DNA of 64,000 nt from Lates calcarifer (taxonomy: Eukaryota > Chordata > Actinopteri > Centropomidae), in assembly GCF_001640805.2 (NCBI RefSeq), contig NC_066850.1:19126276-19190275 (forward strand), in the 5' to 3' direction. A program made the translations under genes and the position numbers. Below, piece by piece: positions 11,851-26,191 of the stretch (position 1 is its first letter; each line of letters begins with the position of its first letter). The notes under the pieces were generated by a model, which saw only the letters and a program-made list of their open reading frames with translations, ran no database searches and was not told the DNA's origin.

Positions 11851-12774
11851 AGTACCTTGTCTTTGGTGATCTTTCACTAATACTAATTCTTTAAATTGTA
11901 AAACTGTTATCACTGTCATGACATAACAGGGATTGTGTTAAGAGAGGCTTAAGTATATTAAGATGATGTCTCATCATGCGATGTTCAGGTCTTTATCATA
12001 ATGCATCATGGTGCTGGCTAGCCTATCTGTGTACTGTAATCCCAGTTCTCTGTTTGGGATACTGCATTTTTAATGTGGAGATTTAATGGTCTGAAACACA
12101 ACACCCTGTTCAATTAATCATCAGTATGTTTCATATGTCTGAGCGGGGAGATGCAGCATTTCTGCAGCAGCCATGAATACCCAGAAGGAATCTGCCATAA
12201 ATTCCCCTCTTTTTTTGCTGGAAACTACAACAACAAGAGCCAAAGTGAAACTAAACTACACCACTGACTTCATTCTCAGTGTTGGTATCACCAAACTACT
12301 CATAAGTCACATTCTTAAAAGCCATTAAATATGTGCTCCTATTTTTTCTCTATAATTTTGGAGGAAAGTACAGCAGCTGAAAATTTGATCCAGTTACACT
12401 AAAACAGTATTCCATATCAGGTCCTGCTAAGAAAAATCAATAAAGTTAATTGTGACTGCTTTCCTAAATGACCCATAGGAGCCTTTTCTCATCTAATGCC
12501 CCTCTCAGCATGATCACCTTTTAAAACCATTCCAAATGATTACTACAAGAACATTAATGTGACCATTTCCTGATCTGCCAATGCTGTGGTTAAGGCTTGG
12601 TTAGGTTTAGGCATAAAATTTACTTGTTTGGGATGAGGGAGTGTTTGTGGTCTGGGTTTGAAAAATACTTTTTTAAGGTTAAGAAACCTTTGTCATGGTT
12701 AAAAGAAGAACTACTTGGTTATGGGAAAGAGTGTGGTAATGGTAAAAAAACAACAAAAAAAACATAGTGATTCT
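11851..12774. repeat. hmga2 intron 2, with a degenerate GGTTAGG-like tract at about 12590-12745
   Basis: Most of this stretch shows nothing recognisable. From about 12590 it is rich in GGTTAAGG and GGTTAGGTTTAGG words, a degenerate pattern common in fish introns. This is not a real telomere array because the unit is not maintained. Confidence 0.5.
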
Positions 12775-15945
<3,171 letters not shown>

Positions 15946-17623
15946 TGTTTTAAGCACACTGAAACCATCAACAGACTTTATCAATCCATCCACCACAACA
16001 CCCTATTACAAATAACAACTGTCATTATTAACAAAGCTTTGCCAGAAAGTTATTTTTATACAAACAACCAGTCCTGTTGATTTTCCAGTTGAGGACAGTC
16101 TCAGATTTTGGTAAGAATTCCAGGATCCCTTTCCTGTATTCAACCCTAAGCCTGAAATTAAAGAAAAAAAAACATATTTTTTCAGACATATTTTACAGTG
16201 ACAGAAGTAAGAGTCCAGTCCAGGTGGACAGTACAATTAGTTCTTTCAGGCTGCCACAATATCTGTTGACGATTGCAGAAGTGACTGATATGGGAAGAGG
16301 AAACTTAAGAACTGAACTTACAAGGGTATACGTTACAGACGTGGGCTGACCCCGGAATTCTTTCATCTGAAAAGACTGATATCTATGTTTCTTATAACAA
16401 TGTCACGGTTTGAAATTTGGCTGGATTATGGTGAGAGCAGAGTGGTTCACTTTTCAAGGAAATGCTGAGAATGTTTACAGTAGTTTATGGTGGCAAGGGA
16501 GCACTAAGGCTGCTGTCATCATAAGCCTATCACAGCATCATCTAACTAATGAATGAAGACACAGACATGGAACACAACCCAAAAGTAAGGAGGGATATTG
16601 TTGTAAAATGTCAAAACAGTTTTCCTTTGCCACTGTAACCTTTTTTTCATTCACCGCTATCTCTCATGCACACAGTCTCCTTCGCTGTGTGGAAATGTGC
16701 ACTCAAGTGTGTGAGAGTGCTGGTGAACTATGGCTGCATGATTCTATCAACAAAGATGCACAAATAAGACTGGAATATGCCTCTTTTGACTGCACATAGG
16801 CAAACATTCTAAGCTGTCAATTGGAGACATTTTTGTGGTTATTTCTTTCATACTTTTACTGACCATGAACTCATTTTTTTTATCCATAACACCTTGCTCT
16901 ACAAAGTACAATTCAAATCAAATAATCTATCTGATCAGTCAGTGACCTGACTTTAATGGTCTGTAGGTCAGGCTTTTTTCCCCATTCTTCAATCAAATTC
17001 TTCAATCTTCTTCAATCAAATTTGATCAAAGAATATGCAAACATGATTTCCCATTTGTCTTAAATATTTTGCACAACATTTACAATATCTTGGTTTGTCC
17101 AGAAGTGCTGAAAAGGCTCTACATGGTTATGCTGTCTACAATAACAGTCAAACATTTCAGAAATACCATAAATGTGCCACAAAATTATTACAGCAACTTA
17201 TAGAATCAAATGAAAAATATACAAGTATACAAAAGTCCTAAAAATCATATGGTGGGTATTTCTGTGGCTGTTGTCAGTAGTGGTGCTGTATTGAACTCTG
17301 CCACACTTAAACGTGTTTCTAGTATTCATCTAATCCAACCCCATTTAGATACATGAGTGGGGCAGAAGAAACAGAAACACTTATATATAGTGTTTGATCC
17401 CCAACACTAGATGGGGATCTGACCTAAAAATATTTAACACAGACATCTTTGACACAAACTCAGCGCTGCATTGTAAACTTCCCTCAACATGTTTTATTGT
17501 GGTGTTCTTGTACTGAAAAATCTATTAGATTGCACAGGTGAGTCTGGATCATTGCTTATAAAATTTGAAGATGTGACGTTTTTGTAGGGCACCAGGATTA
17601 TCACTGCCAACAGCATGATTCAG

Positions 17624-17655
<32 letters not shown>

Positions 17656-18109
17656 AGGGCGCTTAGCAAAGGGATTTCAATCTGTTAAAGCATGAAAAGT
17701 TAATGATTTTCATTTAAATAGCAACTAGTGTCAACAACATCTTTCAGCTTTAAACTAATGTCACTGATAGAGAGAGAGCGAGAGATATTAAGCAGAGCCC
17801 TGCGTCTCTACTGAAACCTGAATGATCCGGATTAAAATATTCATACCTACATTCACCATTTGAGCACTGAGATTTGGACTCACCATTTTGGACAGTTTTT
17901 AATTTTTTATTCTCGCTTTCCCTCTTCCATGTGTGATGTCAATTTACCAAGAACAATGGGCAGTAACTTGACTAGATCAATTAAATTTTTAAAAGCTTAT
18001 TTAAGTCCCACCTGTGTCTACTCCTTAAGCCATGCATTGGTTATGGAATGTGAGTCAAAAGTGACATTAGAAAAGGTGTCTGTGTCATTCATGTTCCAAG
18101 GCTTCTCAC
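15946..18109. repeat. hmga2 intron 2, acceptor-distal remainder, with a (GT)n microsatellite at about 17622-17655
   Basis: Intronic sequence with no coding signal. A GT dinucleotide run lies at about 17622-17655. A short GA-rich patch (AGAGAGAGAGCGAGAGA) sits near 17769-17785. The sequence runs into the donor of hmga2 exon 2 at 18109. Confidence 0.7.
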
Positions 18110-18196
18110 CTTCTGCGCTGCCTTGGAGGGGCCCTTGTTCTTACTTCCTTTGGGGCGGCCCCTTGGTCGCTTAGGGACAGACTCTCCACTTAGCTC
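18110..18196 (-). CDS. hmga2: hmga2 exon 2 (second AT-hook)
   Basis: 87 bp on the minus strand, phase 0 at both ends, 29 codons (residues 37-65), the same length as the vertebrate HMGA2 exon. It encodes [20 protein letters not shown] followed by KGPSKAAQK. The acceptor is CTCTCTTTCAG directly above 18196 and the donor is GTGAGA at 18109-18104. [14 protein letters not shown] is the second AT-hook shared by HMGA1 and HMGA2, but PSKAAQK after it is specific to HMGA2 as I know the family. Intron 1 is 883 bp and intron 2 is 7.9 kb. Confidence 0.96.
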
Positions 18197-19079
18197 CTGA
18201 AAGAGAGGGAAGACATGACATGGGTGTCAAGGACAGGAAACCAAGCTTTGAAGCATCCTTTGGTCATTGCATGTTGTGGGGACATATACTGTATGTGTTT
18301 ACAAAGCCATATCTTGGGGACTCGACTGCCAATCAAATCCCCATGATGTTAAAGTTACATTAAGGTTTAGGTTAAGGTTAGGATAAAGATTATGGTTAGG
18401 CAAGTAGTGATCCATACAGAGAATGAATGAGAGGGATTTATACTCAGTGTGATTCTGCACTTTTAAATTTAACACTGAACTCCACACAGTTTAACATCAA
18501 TATTTCTATTATAAGAACTGTGTGCATAATTCGCATAAATCCTTTAAAAGCCTACGGTTGTCATGGTGTCTCTGATTTGACACACAGAAGATTTGCAGAA
18601 TTACATTCATCCTCTTACTCTTCTTATTCATGTTGTCAATTGAAAATTATCAGACAAAACCAAGCCTGCAAACAGGATCACTGGTCATAGGTTGCACAAA
18701 AATGTATTCAGTTCAAAAAGTATAAAAGCACAGCCTAGCCTATTTTTGTCTTGTTGTAAATTGTGGCACTTTGCAGATAGGAAATTATACTTCACATTTA
18801 AGAGTGTGATGTAAGGGAAATGATGGTGGATTGTATACCCTACGTTAATTACAAATTAGGCTCATTTAGAGACGGATTACAGGTAATGCATTTGCACAGT
18901 CTCGCGGAACGGAGCTCCATCTAACCACATCGGTAGCTACAGGACCTGTCGTCACTGCTTAAGTTTTACTATCCGACCAAAGTAAAGTGTTAAGCCAATA
19001 TTGAAAAAAGCCCCCACATCTTTGTCACAGAATGCAGATCTAAACCCTCACTCGGACTCTTACTCTAACTCAGACTTAC
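18197..19079. other. hmga2 intron 1
   Basis: 883-bp intron bounded by GTAAGT (after exon 1) and CTTTCAG (before exon 2) on the minus strand. It holds a short degenerate TTAGG-like tract at about 18360-18400 (AAGGTTTAGGTTAAGGTTAGG region) and otherwise nothing recognisable. Confidence 0.85.
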
Positions 19080-19560
19080 TTTCTGGGGCTTCCTCGGTCT
19101 CCCCGGCCTCCTCTTCTGGGGCTCCGCGGCCCCCGCGGACTCCTGAGAACTAGAGCTCTTCCCGGCCTCGTCCCCCCGTCCACTCATGGTTCCCGGTGCC
19201 GCCGCTCCACCGTTCTCCCGGCTAACAGAAAAGACTTCAAATAAGAAAGAAAAAAGAAATGGAGGAGGCCGATGACGGTTCCAATGGCACTGTTACGGGT
19301 CTACTGTCCCCTGGTAAGTTTTCCACGGGGAAGACAACCAGGGAGCAGATGGAGGGTTTGGCTCAGTGAGCAGAGAACAGGACACCGGGGACATCGGACT
19401 GTGAGACGCCGAGCAGCTCCGACTGAAACTCGGCTACAACACACCGCAGCACCAGGCTGGACCGCGCAGCAGCGATGCAGGACAGTTCAGTCCCGATCGT
19501 CTGCGAAGTGTGGGCATAATAACCGCATCCACACTCCCAAACCAGGCTCCACTCAGTGAG
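19060..19560 (-). promoter_or_regulatory. CpG-rich region over hmga2 exon 1 and 5' flank
   Basis: Much higher GC and CpG density than the surrounding AT-rich DNA, starting in exon 1 and extending upstream in the minus-strand sense. Two polypyrimidine tracts on the minus strand (about 19240-19258 and 19570-19600) resemble the pyrimidine-rich element known from mammalian HMGA2 promoters. No clear TATA box. Calling it the promoter is inference from position and composition. Confidence 0.65.
19080..19187 (-). CDS. hmga2: hmga2 exon 1, coding part (start codon, first AT-hook)
   Basis: 108 bp, 36 codons, ATG at 19187-19185 with A at -3 (GGGAACCATGA). It encodes MSGRGDEAGKSSSSQESAGA then AEPQKRRPGRPRKPQK. 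The donor GTAAGT at 19079-19074 leaves phase 0, which joins exon 2 in frame. The Ser/Gly-rich start and an AT-hook just before the exon end are as in vertebrate HMGA2 (36 versus about 37 codons). Oddity: the first hook reads KRRPGRPRK (residues 25-33), where the usual form is KRGRGRPRK, so the arginine before GRP is a proline here. Hooks 2 and 3 keep the PRGRP core. Confidence 0.95.
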
Positions 19561-21509
19561 GACGGGTTTTTTAAAAAGAAGAAAAAAGAAAGAAAGAACC
19601 TCTCCTACGAGTAGGGGGGGCTGGATGGGAGCCAGAAAAAAACAGAAAGAAGGCGGAATCCTGGCTGCAGGCCAGACACGGCAGGCGGCATTTATGAATT
19701 AAATTCCCATTTTCACGCCTTTTAGTGGAATCCGCTGCCACCGGACACTGTTAAAAATGTATCCCTGTGCAATATGAAATTCTTGTTTAATTTTGGAAAG
19801 ACAAATCACCTAAACATGGGATCAAGAATAGATTCAAGCAGTAGGTGGCTGTTAAAAAAATCTTCTTACTCTACAGTTGTTTTAAAGCTGCACTTGTTTA
19901 TTTAAAACTTTCACAATCCTGTCACATTCCGCTCAGTTTCCTGTCCGTTAATATTTCTTTAACCTTCACAAAATTATTAGCTGAGAATTTTTGTGTGCCT
20001 TTTCCTCTCTTCTCATCATACAGTACACACAGTAGGTTACAAGTACTCTTTTGAATAGACTAGAGAATTCTGTCTTCATCTTGCATTGTTTAAATCTACA
20101 TAACTTTATTTTACAGTCTTGTGAATATCCTTAAGTTTTCAAAGATACCAATATGTGAGACTGAATTTAACAAATGTGCATAAAATGATACACCAGACAT
20201 GTAGGCCTAGAATATTTTTACTTAATTTAATGGTGCAGGTATAAAAAGTGTGGGGCTTTGAGCAACTCTGCTGTGGACATGGAGTGAGATCAATTACACA
20301 AGAGCAACAAACACAAAGAATAAAGTGCCTTACGTGGAGGACCTTTCCCACGATCCTGTAGCTTGCTCTCCATGCTCTCCCTGCATAACACTGGCCATTA
20401 CATGCAAAAGTAGCTTCATGCTCACCAAATATCAGCCACATTCTGAGACTTATGGAATTTAACAGGAATGTCATCATAATGCACATTGTTGTACAAAATA
20501 TTTATGTTATGTATTTATAACTTTATAACTTCTTCTCACAGAGGCCCAAAGAAGGAGTTTCTGTGCAGACCCCTCCCTTTCAGACAGAGCGGCGTCAGCA
20601 TCAAACCAATACAATCAGTAGCTGCACAGATCCATTACCTATAGTGGTGGTTTCATGTGTAATTCTGTGCTGGGCATGCAGCTCTGTCTGAGCTGACTGA
20701 GGCAAACAAAACAGGCAACAAATGTGTTACTGCACTGAAATTGAAAACTTTGTGTGTGTGTGTAGCAGAATGAACATTAATTTCAGCAGCAGAGACACAC
20801 AGAGGACTGTGGTTATACTGCTTAAGCCAGTGACCTTTCACCTTCTTTGGCTGGAGTGCCCTTCTCAACCAAACAGACCAACATTTTTATGGTTGTTATT
20901 GCTACAATTGTCAATATTCTTTTAATTATTTTATGTGACAAATAATGTCAAGCCTCTCCCCTAGAAGGAGTGATCATCATCAGCACTAACATTCATTCTG
21001 TTAGGGATTGAGATGAGTGTTGGCTCCAGTGCCTCATGAGCCACCATTTAAGACCCGCCCATAAGATCCTGAGAATGAAACTGATGGAAAACCGTGAAAC
21101 AGTCTAACTCCACAATGTAGTAATACGTACTTACAGACTTTACACATGTTTTCAGGAACTATTTCCTGACATAAATGATGTGTTTAGAGACAAATCTCTG
21201 ATTTAGCTTTACACAGACTTTAAATTCTCTCTTTCCTTCTTGGCATTTACTACCCTGCTGACAGCTCCTGTGTGAGGTTACTGTAGTGATTGTAGAGCTG
21301 TCTTTGTTTCTCATTACTACTCTAGGAGAGGCAATGAACAAATTAAATATAGAAGCTCAATACTGAGGTTGCTTTTTCACACAGTCACCACAATGGCAGT
21401 CAATGTGGACTAAAACTGTGGCTTAATTGCTTAGAAATTCATCCAATTACAACATCTTTCAAAACTGTTTTCTCAGTCAAACTTAACCAAGAAAATTCTA
21501 TATATTTAG
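19561..21509. other. No gene seen; upstream flank of hmga2
   Basis: AT-rich intergenic sequence. Short frames on both strands (for example 20139-20486 minus) have no family resemblance or splice context. A TG run near 20750-20764 is the only simple repeat. Confidence 0.5.
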
Positions 21510-21656
21510 AATCCATCTTTCATGTTTCACACAATTGTAAAGCCTGTTTTTTACAGTATAGTCTGATCTGATGAATCACAAATCACGATTTCTGCTGAGA
21601 CATGCCAAAAAACAGTCTTTACAATACAATTGTGTGAAACATGACAGATGCATTCT
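21510..21656. repeat. Imperfect inverted repeat, possible MITE or hairpin
   Basis: The left arm (about 21510-21553) contains CATGTTTCACACAATTGTAA then AGCCTGTTTTTT. The right arm (about 21605-21656) carries the reverse complement (AAAAAACAGTCTTTACA, then CAATTGTGTGAAACATG). The arms are about 40 bp with a few mismatches and a small insertion, separated by about 50 bp. No coding content. It could be a small foldback element; no target duplication is obvious. Confidence 0.6.
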
Positions 21657-21748
21657 TTAATTAAGGCAATATATGCTTGTTTTTTGTCTGACAAGAAAAT
21701 TTTTCTTGCCAGTTAGTTTTTGTGTTAGTGCATTATACTTACTTAAAG

Positions 21749-22370
21749 TGTTACAGTCCTTAATTGTATTAATAAGGTATTTATAACTTGTTACTGAGAT
21801 TTTAAATCTGGTTCTGAGTAAGTTTTAATGCTTGAAACTAGAATTACCATAATTATAAGGCTACACTGACAAGTACAAAACTGCTTTGTCAAAGTCAGAA
21901 TTTCTTAATTCAAGCATCTTTTCACCTTTTCATCTCACAGGGTGGCTGTGGCTCAGGAGGTAGAGTGGTCACCCACCCACCAGACGGTCAGCGGTTTGAT
22001 CCCCGGCTCTCCCAGTCTGCATGCTGAAGTATCCTTGGGCAGGATACTGAACCCCAAAGTGTGTGCTTTGTTGTAAGAATGTTAAAAGAGCACTGTATAT
22101 ATAATAAGTGCTGTGTGAATGTGTGTGTGTGAATGGGTGAATGTGACATGTAGTGTGAAGTGCTTTGAGTGGTCGATATGACTAGAAAAACGCTATATAA
22201 GTACAGTCCATTTACCATTTACCATCTCTACACATTAACAAGTAATGCATGGTTGTAATTTCCCACATGGTACAGTGTTAATCTCAACAACTGATGGCCT
22301 TTATGTTTTGGTTCTGTTCATATGTAGCTTGAAAACAATAAACAAGTGGAAAGAAATGAATTGTGATTCA
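21749..22370 (+). mobile_element. BEL/Pao left LTR, interrupted by a SINE
   Basis: Two segments (21754-21937 and about 22235-22370) are collinear with 25441-25720 to the right of the pol pseudogene. Shared words include CAGTCCTTAATT, TAATGCTTGAAACTAGAATT, AAAGTCAGAATTTCTTA, TCCCACATGGTACAG and CATATGTAGCTTGAAA followed by an AATAAA polyadenylation-type signal. A TG at 21749 is a plausible terminus (TGTTACAGTCC). The two copies flank the BEL/Pao coding remnants in direct orientation, which makes them LTRs. The SINE insertion accounts for the extra length. Confidence 0.8.
21938..22228 (+). mobile_element. tRNA-derived SINE inserted in the BEL/Pao LTR
   Basis: Near full-length copy. The A box is in TGGCTCAGGAGGTAGAGTGG (near 21952) and the B box is in GGTTTGATCCCCGGCTC (near 21990). 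The shared body CTTGGGCAGGATACTGAACC follows, then GTGTGAATGGGTGAATGTGA, then the tail AAGTGCTTTGAGTGGTCGAT, ACTAGAAAAACGCTATATAA and GTACAGTCCATTTACCATTT. It splits the LTR and is therefore younger than the LTR element. Same family as 1657-1934. Confidence 0.92.
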
Positions 22371-24073
22371 TATCTTTCTTTAAACCCATCACATTTTGAG
22401 TAGTAGTTCTGTTTCATATATCTTCTGTTAAGATTACTTCTTTTAATACCTCATAGTTAAAATTTTATTATCAAAGAGGCTCATGAAATCATCACTACTG
22501 AGAGTTATAGGAATACACAGATCAATAGAGCTGTGACTCTCTGTCAGCCTGGCTATTGTGGGATTCCTCCAGTTTGGTGGTAAGTTTATGTGTTGTTTGT
22601 TTTAGTACATGGAGCTAGTCTTGGAGTCTAGAGTTGTATGCAACGCTGTCTACAAGAAGATCAAGTTGGGAGGGAATAGAGCTAGTCTAATAGTCTTAAA
22701 TTGTGATACAGCAATGAATTTAGGGCAGAAGGTAACACTTCCTTGAATGTAGCTACCGCACATCAGAAAGGTTTCAGTAAGAACATTTTTGCCTGTTGAT
22801 ACATAGTCCAGTAATAAGAATTCAAAAGTAGGGAATGCTACAGTCTGATTAGCTCCCTGCAGAGTTTGTTTCTAACTTTGTAAGGTATGCCAGCTCATCC
22901 TCTCATAATGCTCACTGTAACTTAGTGGATTTTGCTTCCTGGCTTGAAGGAGAAGCAGAATGTCAAGCAATTGTAGCACACACTAGCAATTGTGTATCAG
23001 TGCTCCTCAAGGGCTATGAAAAGAGCCCAATCAAAGATTCAAATTGCCCTCAGCCACTATTCTACATGGAGCTGACAGAAAGTCTCCTCATGGACACACT
23101 GCATCAGAAAGGGAGCCACAACCTCATGTAACCTCATGTCCATATTGCCAAGCTACCTCTCATTACCTTACAAACTGTGAAAGCTTGAGAGGCTTGAGCA
23201 CAGACAAAGTAACAAAATGGCTAAAGAAGCAATACAGATGTTGGAAATGTGGGAGAAACCAAAAAACAGTAGAAGCCCTGTCCCAAATGTAATGGCCAGC
23301 ACCTATTGTATATTGCATGATGTAAACTGGACTCAAACATCATCCAAAGTACTGTACATGAACCTACAATGTTTGTCACCCACCTACTTAAAGTAGTTTG
23401 AGTAATTCTAAGCCATGAAGATAAGACATTAGATACCTAGGTGCTGCTCAATACCTTGAATTGGAAGTGCCAAAAAAAATAAGCTGTGCACAGTGAGGCA
23501 GCAGACAAAAACACTAGAAGGCAAAAGTTTAAACCTGAAAATTTCTGCTGCTTCATGCCCTAAGAAAAAGTTCTCCATTGACAATGCATTCACCTCTGAC
23601 ATAATTATGTTTGTTGAGCTGAATTAACCTGTGCAAAAACTAAAGCAACATTATCCACATTTGAATGGTCTCCCACTGAATTCCTTCTCCAAGGTTTAAC
23701 CATATATCCTCATTGGATCAGACCATCCATTCCTTATCATGTCCATTGATAGGGTCCAATATGGCTCAAACAGCTGTAAGGACAGCAGCTGTAAGGACAA
23801 TATTGGGATGGGCACTGCAAGGGACTACTTGGTAAGTCACCAGATTCTATACATTGCCTATTCACCTCACAAGCTGATCCCTAAACTGAACTAAAATGAC
23901 ATGTTAAACAATTGTGGCATATACCCTGGCATGTACCCTTCCCTTTAGGATTAAAATTTGATCACCAGATCAAAACAGAATAAGGAGGCTATGGATCTCT
24001 TGCATGGAAAGAGTTATTGATGGAGGTGAACATTACCACGACCCTGCTATGAAAGAAAGATGCACCTAAACTA

Positions 24074-24135
24074 TTAAATTCAAGTCAATTTTATTTATAT
24101 AGTGCCATATCACAACAAAAGTCATCTCAAGGCTC
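24074..24135 (-). mobile_element. Short L2-like LINE 3' tail inserted in BEL/Pao pol
   Basis: TTCAAGTCAATTTTATTTAT followed by ATCACAACAAAAGTCATCTC and AAGG is the reverse complement of the fish L2 3' terminus, as seen at 15877-15929 in the L2-like element. Only about 60 bp is present, so it is an extreme 5' truncation, inserted in the opposite orientation to the BEL/Pao element. Confidence 0.8.
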
Positions 24136-24477
24136 AAACTACCCAGTAGAATCAGTAATGTCCCTGCTCCACCAATCTGAGTACAAATTTGAGAAAAACC
24201 CTGAGTTGGCAGCCATCTATAATGATGAAATCTGGTTGGTTATGTTGCAAAACTTAGTCCAGAACAAGTTTCTGAGTCACAAGAGTCATGGCACATCACC
24301 TGGTGGAGCAGAATGATCAGCTCCATCCTGGTCCCACTCTTGGGCTGTTACCACTTGGTGTTCTCCTTTGCTTTTGCGAACAAAGAGTGGCTATGAGTGG
24401 GGATATTAAAGGAATGTTTCAAATAAGACTCCTATCAGAAGAGAACACACTTCTCAGGTATTTGCAGTGTGATATGC

Positions 24478-24534
24478 AGCAAAAACAAAACAAAACAAAA
24501 CAAAACAAACAAACAACAAAAAAAAAAAAAAAAC
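24478..24534. repeat. A-rich (CAAAA)n-type simple repeat
   Basis: AACAAAACAAAACAAAACAA followed by CAAACAAACAAC and an A-run of about 16. It interrupts BEL/Pao RT coding sequence between the IKGMFQIRLL block and the LPFGTTC block. Confidence 0.9.
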
Positions 24535-25440
24535 AGATGTGTCTGCTCCCATTTGGCACAACATGCTGTCCAGAGACATGTACAAGATCACAGTGAGGGA
24601 AATAAGGATGTAGTGGACACTGTTCTTCATTCATTCTATGTTGACAATTGCCTTTCATCACTTCCCTGCTCCAATGAAGCAAAACAACTCCTTAAGATAA
24701 GGACCGTGTTATCCTGTGGTGGATTTGAAATAAGGCAGGGGGCTAGTAACTTTCTATCTATTGTTTACCACTTACCACCAGCTGCTAGATCTTACATTGC
24801 TGAGCCCTGGCTGAATCAAAACAGAACAGACTATGTGGAAGGCAGACTTGGGCTGAGCTGGCACTCTGGTTCTGATACCTTGGGCTATAGACATAGATCA
24901 ATTTCATACCAAACCATAACAATGAGACATGTGTACAAAATATTGGCTTCACAATACGACCCACTAGGCTACATCATTCTATTCACCACAAGAGCCAGAG
25001 TCTTGCTCCAGCAGCCCTGGGTAAACAATAAGCAATGGGATCAACCTATAACCAGTGGTGATCTGCAGCAAGCTGTGGGAGAAATGGGAACGTGAACTCC
25101 CAACTCTGGTTCATATTTCCATCCCCAGATGGTACATGGTGGTAACCCTCATATTTCCTGTTAAGTAAAAGACAGAGTGTTACACATTTTTTGCGATGCT
25201 TCTGAAAAAGCTTATGGCTCAGTAGCATACATGAAAATAACAAACCACACAGGAAAGACTAACGTCTCATTTGTGTCCCGTCTGGAGCTATCAGCAGCCT
25301 TGACTAGAGCACAACTCAGTAAATTGATTAACTCTGAATAAGGCTTTTGTGGCTAACAGAATCGTGGAAATACTAGAACTGACCTCAGCCATTCAGTGGA
25401 GGTATGTGGATTCAAAGTGATGATATCACTCAAGTTAAGC

Positions 25441-25735
25441 CAGTCCTTAATTATTTTAATGAGGTATTATAACTTACTAAGATTTTAATACTGGTTAAGT
25501 TAATGCTTGAAACTAGAATTATTATTAGGCTGTTCAGGCAAAGTCAGAATTTCTTATTTTAAACATATGCTTTTCATTTCTTCACAAAAACAGATAATGC
25601 AAAGGTTGTAATCTTCCCACATGGTACAGGCCTTTAATTGTAATCTTGATGACCAATGGCCTTCATGTTTTGGTTCTGCTCATATGTAGCTTGAAACCAA
25701 TAAAGAAGTGAAAATATAAACTGCCTACATATGTC
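25441..25735 (+). mobile_element. BEL/Pao right LTR
   Basis: Collinear with the left LTR (see 21749-22370) but without the SINE. It carries GCTCATATGTAGCTTGAAAC and AATAAAGAAGTG as the putative polyadenylation signal. Identity with the left copy looks roughly 80 percent by eye, with several small indels, so the insertion is not recent. Confidence 0.75.
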
Positions 25736-25799
25736 AAGATGATGGTACTGGATTTTGCTGAATTTGTGCACATTTTCCCACATAGTACCCTTTTCCCAT

Positions 25800-26191
25800 G
25801 TGCCTCTGGTGTCCTTGTGCTTCCGGTTTTATTTTGAAGTCTCTTGTCCTGTCTGGTCGTTGGTGGTCTTTATCTGGTTTTTCCCTCCTTTTTTGTCCCA
25901 CCTGTGTCTCACTAGTAACTATCACAGTGTGTTTATATATGGTCCTGTGTTTCCCTGGTCCTGGGTGAGAGTACTGTCATGTCTGTATCTTTTGGGTCAG
26001 TTTGGTGTTGTGTTGTTTCCAGTGTTCTCCAGTGTTCCCCAGTGTTCCTCTGTGTTCCTTTGGATTTGTTTTCTTGGACTTTTTCCTGCGCCGCTTTGCC
26101 AGTGAGTTTTTGTTGAATAAAACTTTAATAAAACTTTATTTTGTCTGCACTTGGGTCCTTATCCCTGTGTCCTCACCCTCAATTTGTGACA
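25800..26191 (+). mobile_element. Gypsy-type left LTR of a non-autonomous element
   Basis: The segment from about 25850 is repeated in direct orientation at 27560-27850. Shared words include TTTATCTGGTTTTT/TTTGTCTGGTTTTT, TCCTGTGTTTCC, GGTCCTGGGT, CAGTTTGGTGTT and TTTGGATTTGTTTTCTTGGA followed by CTTTTTCCTG. AATAAAACTTTAATAAAAC near 26117 is the polyadenylation-type signal. The right edge TTTGTGACA at about 26183-26191, followed by GAATATTCTGACCACCATG, is the LTR/leader junction I know from fish Gypsy elements. The left edge is uncertain. Confidence 0.75.

Larger units (their letters stand above)
22900..25340 (+). pseudogene. BEL/Pao retrotransposon gag-pol pseudogene
   Basis: Remnants come in BEL/Pao order. 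Gag C-terminus: FASWLEGEAECQAIVAHTS near 22930. Zinc-knuckle region: CPYCQATSHYLTNCE at about 23137-23180 and RCWKCGRN near 23240. Decayed protease region: about 23500-23800. RT: GPTLGLLPLGVLLCF near 24315-24370, SGDIKGMFQIRLL near 24396 and LPFGTTC near 24550. The FYVDNC catalytic motif is at 24632-24649 and YKILASQYDPLGYI near 24935. RNase H-like text (CDASEKAYGSVAY) is near 25190-25230. Stops and frameshifts are spread throughout, and an L2 tail and an A-rich tract interrupt pol. Flanked by LTRs; integrase and envelope-like parts are not seen. Confidence 0.88.

Noticed and set aside
18355..18400. Interstitial telomere repeat (also 12590-12745)
   Set aside because: Only degenerate GGTTAGG and GGTTTAGG words without a maintained hexamer; a common fish intron pattern.
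19272..19559. Plus-strand 95-residue ORF opposite the hmga2 5' region
   Set aside because: Open only because the CpG-rich region lacks stops; Arg-rich composition with no family resemblance, and hmga2 lies on the other strand.
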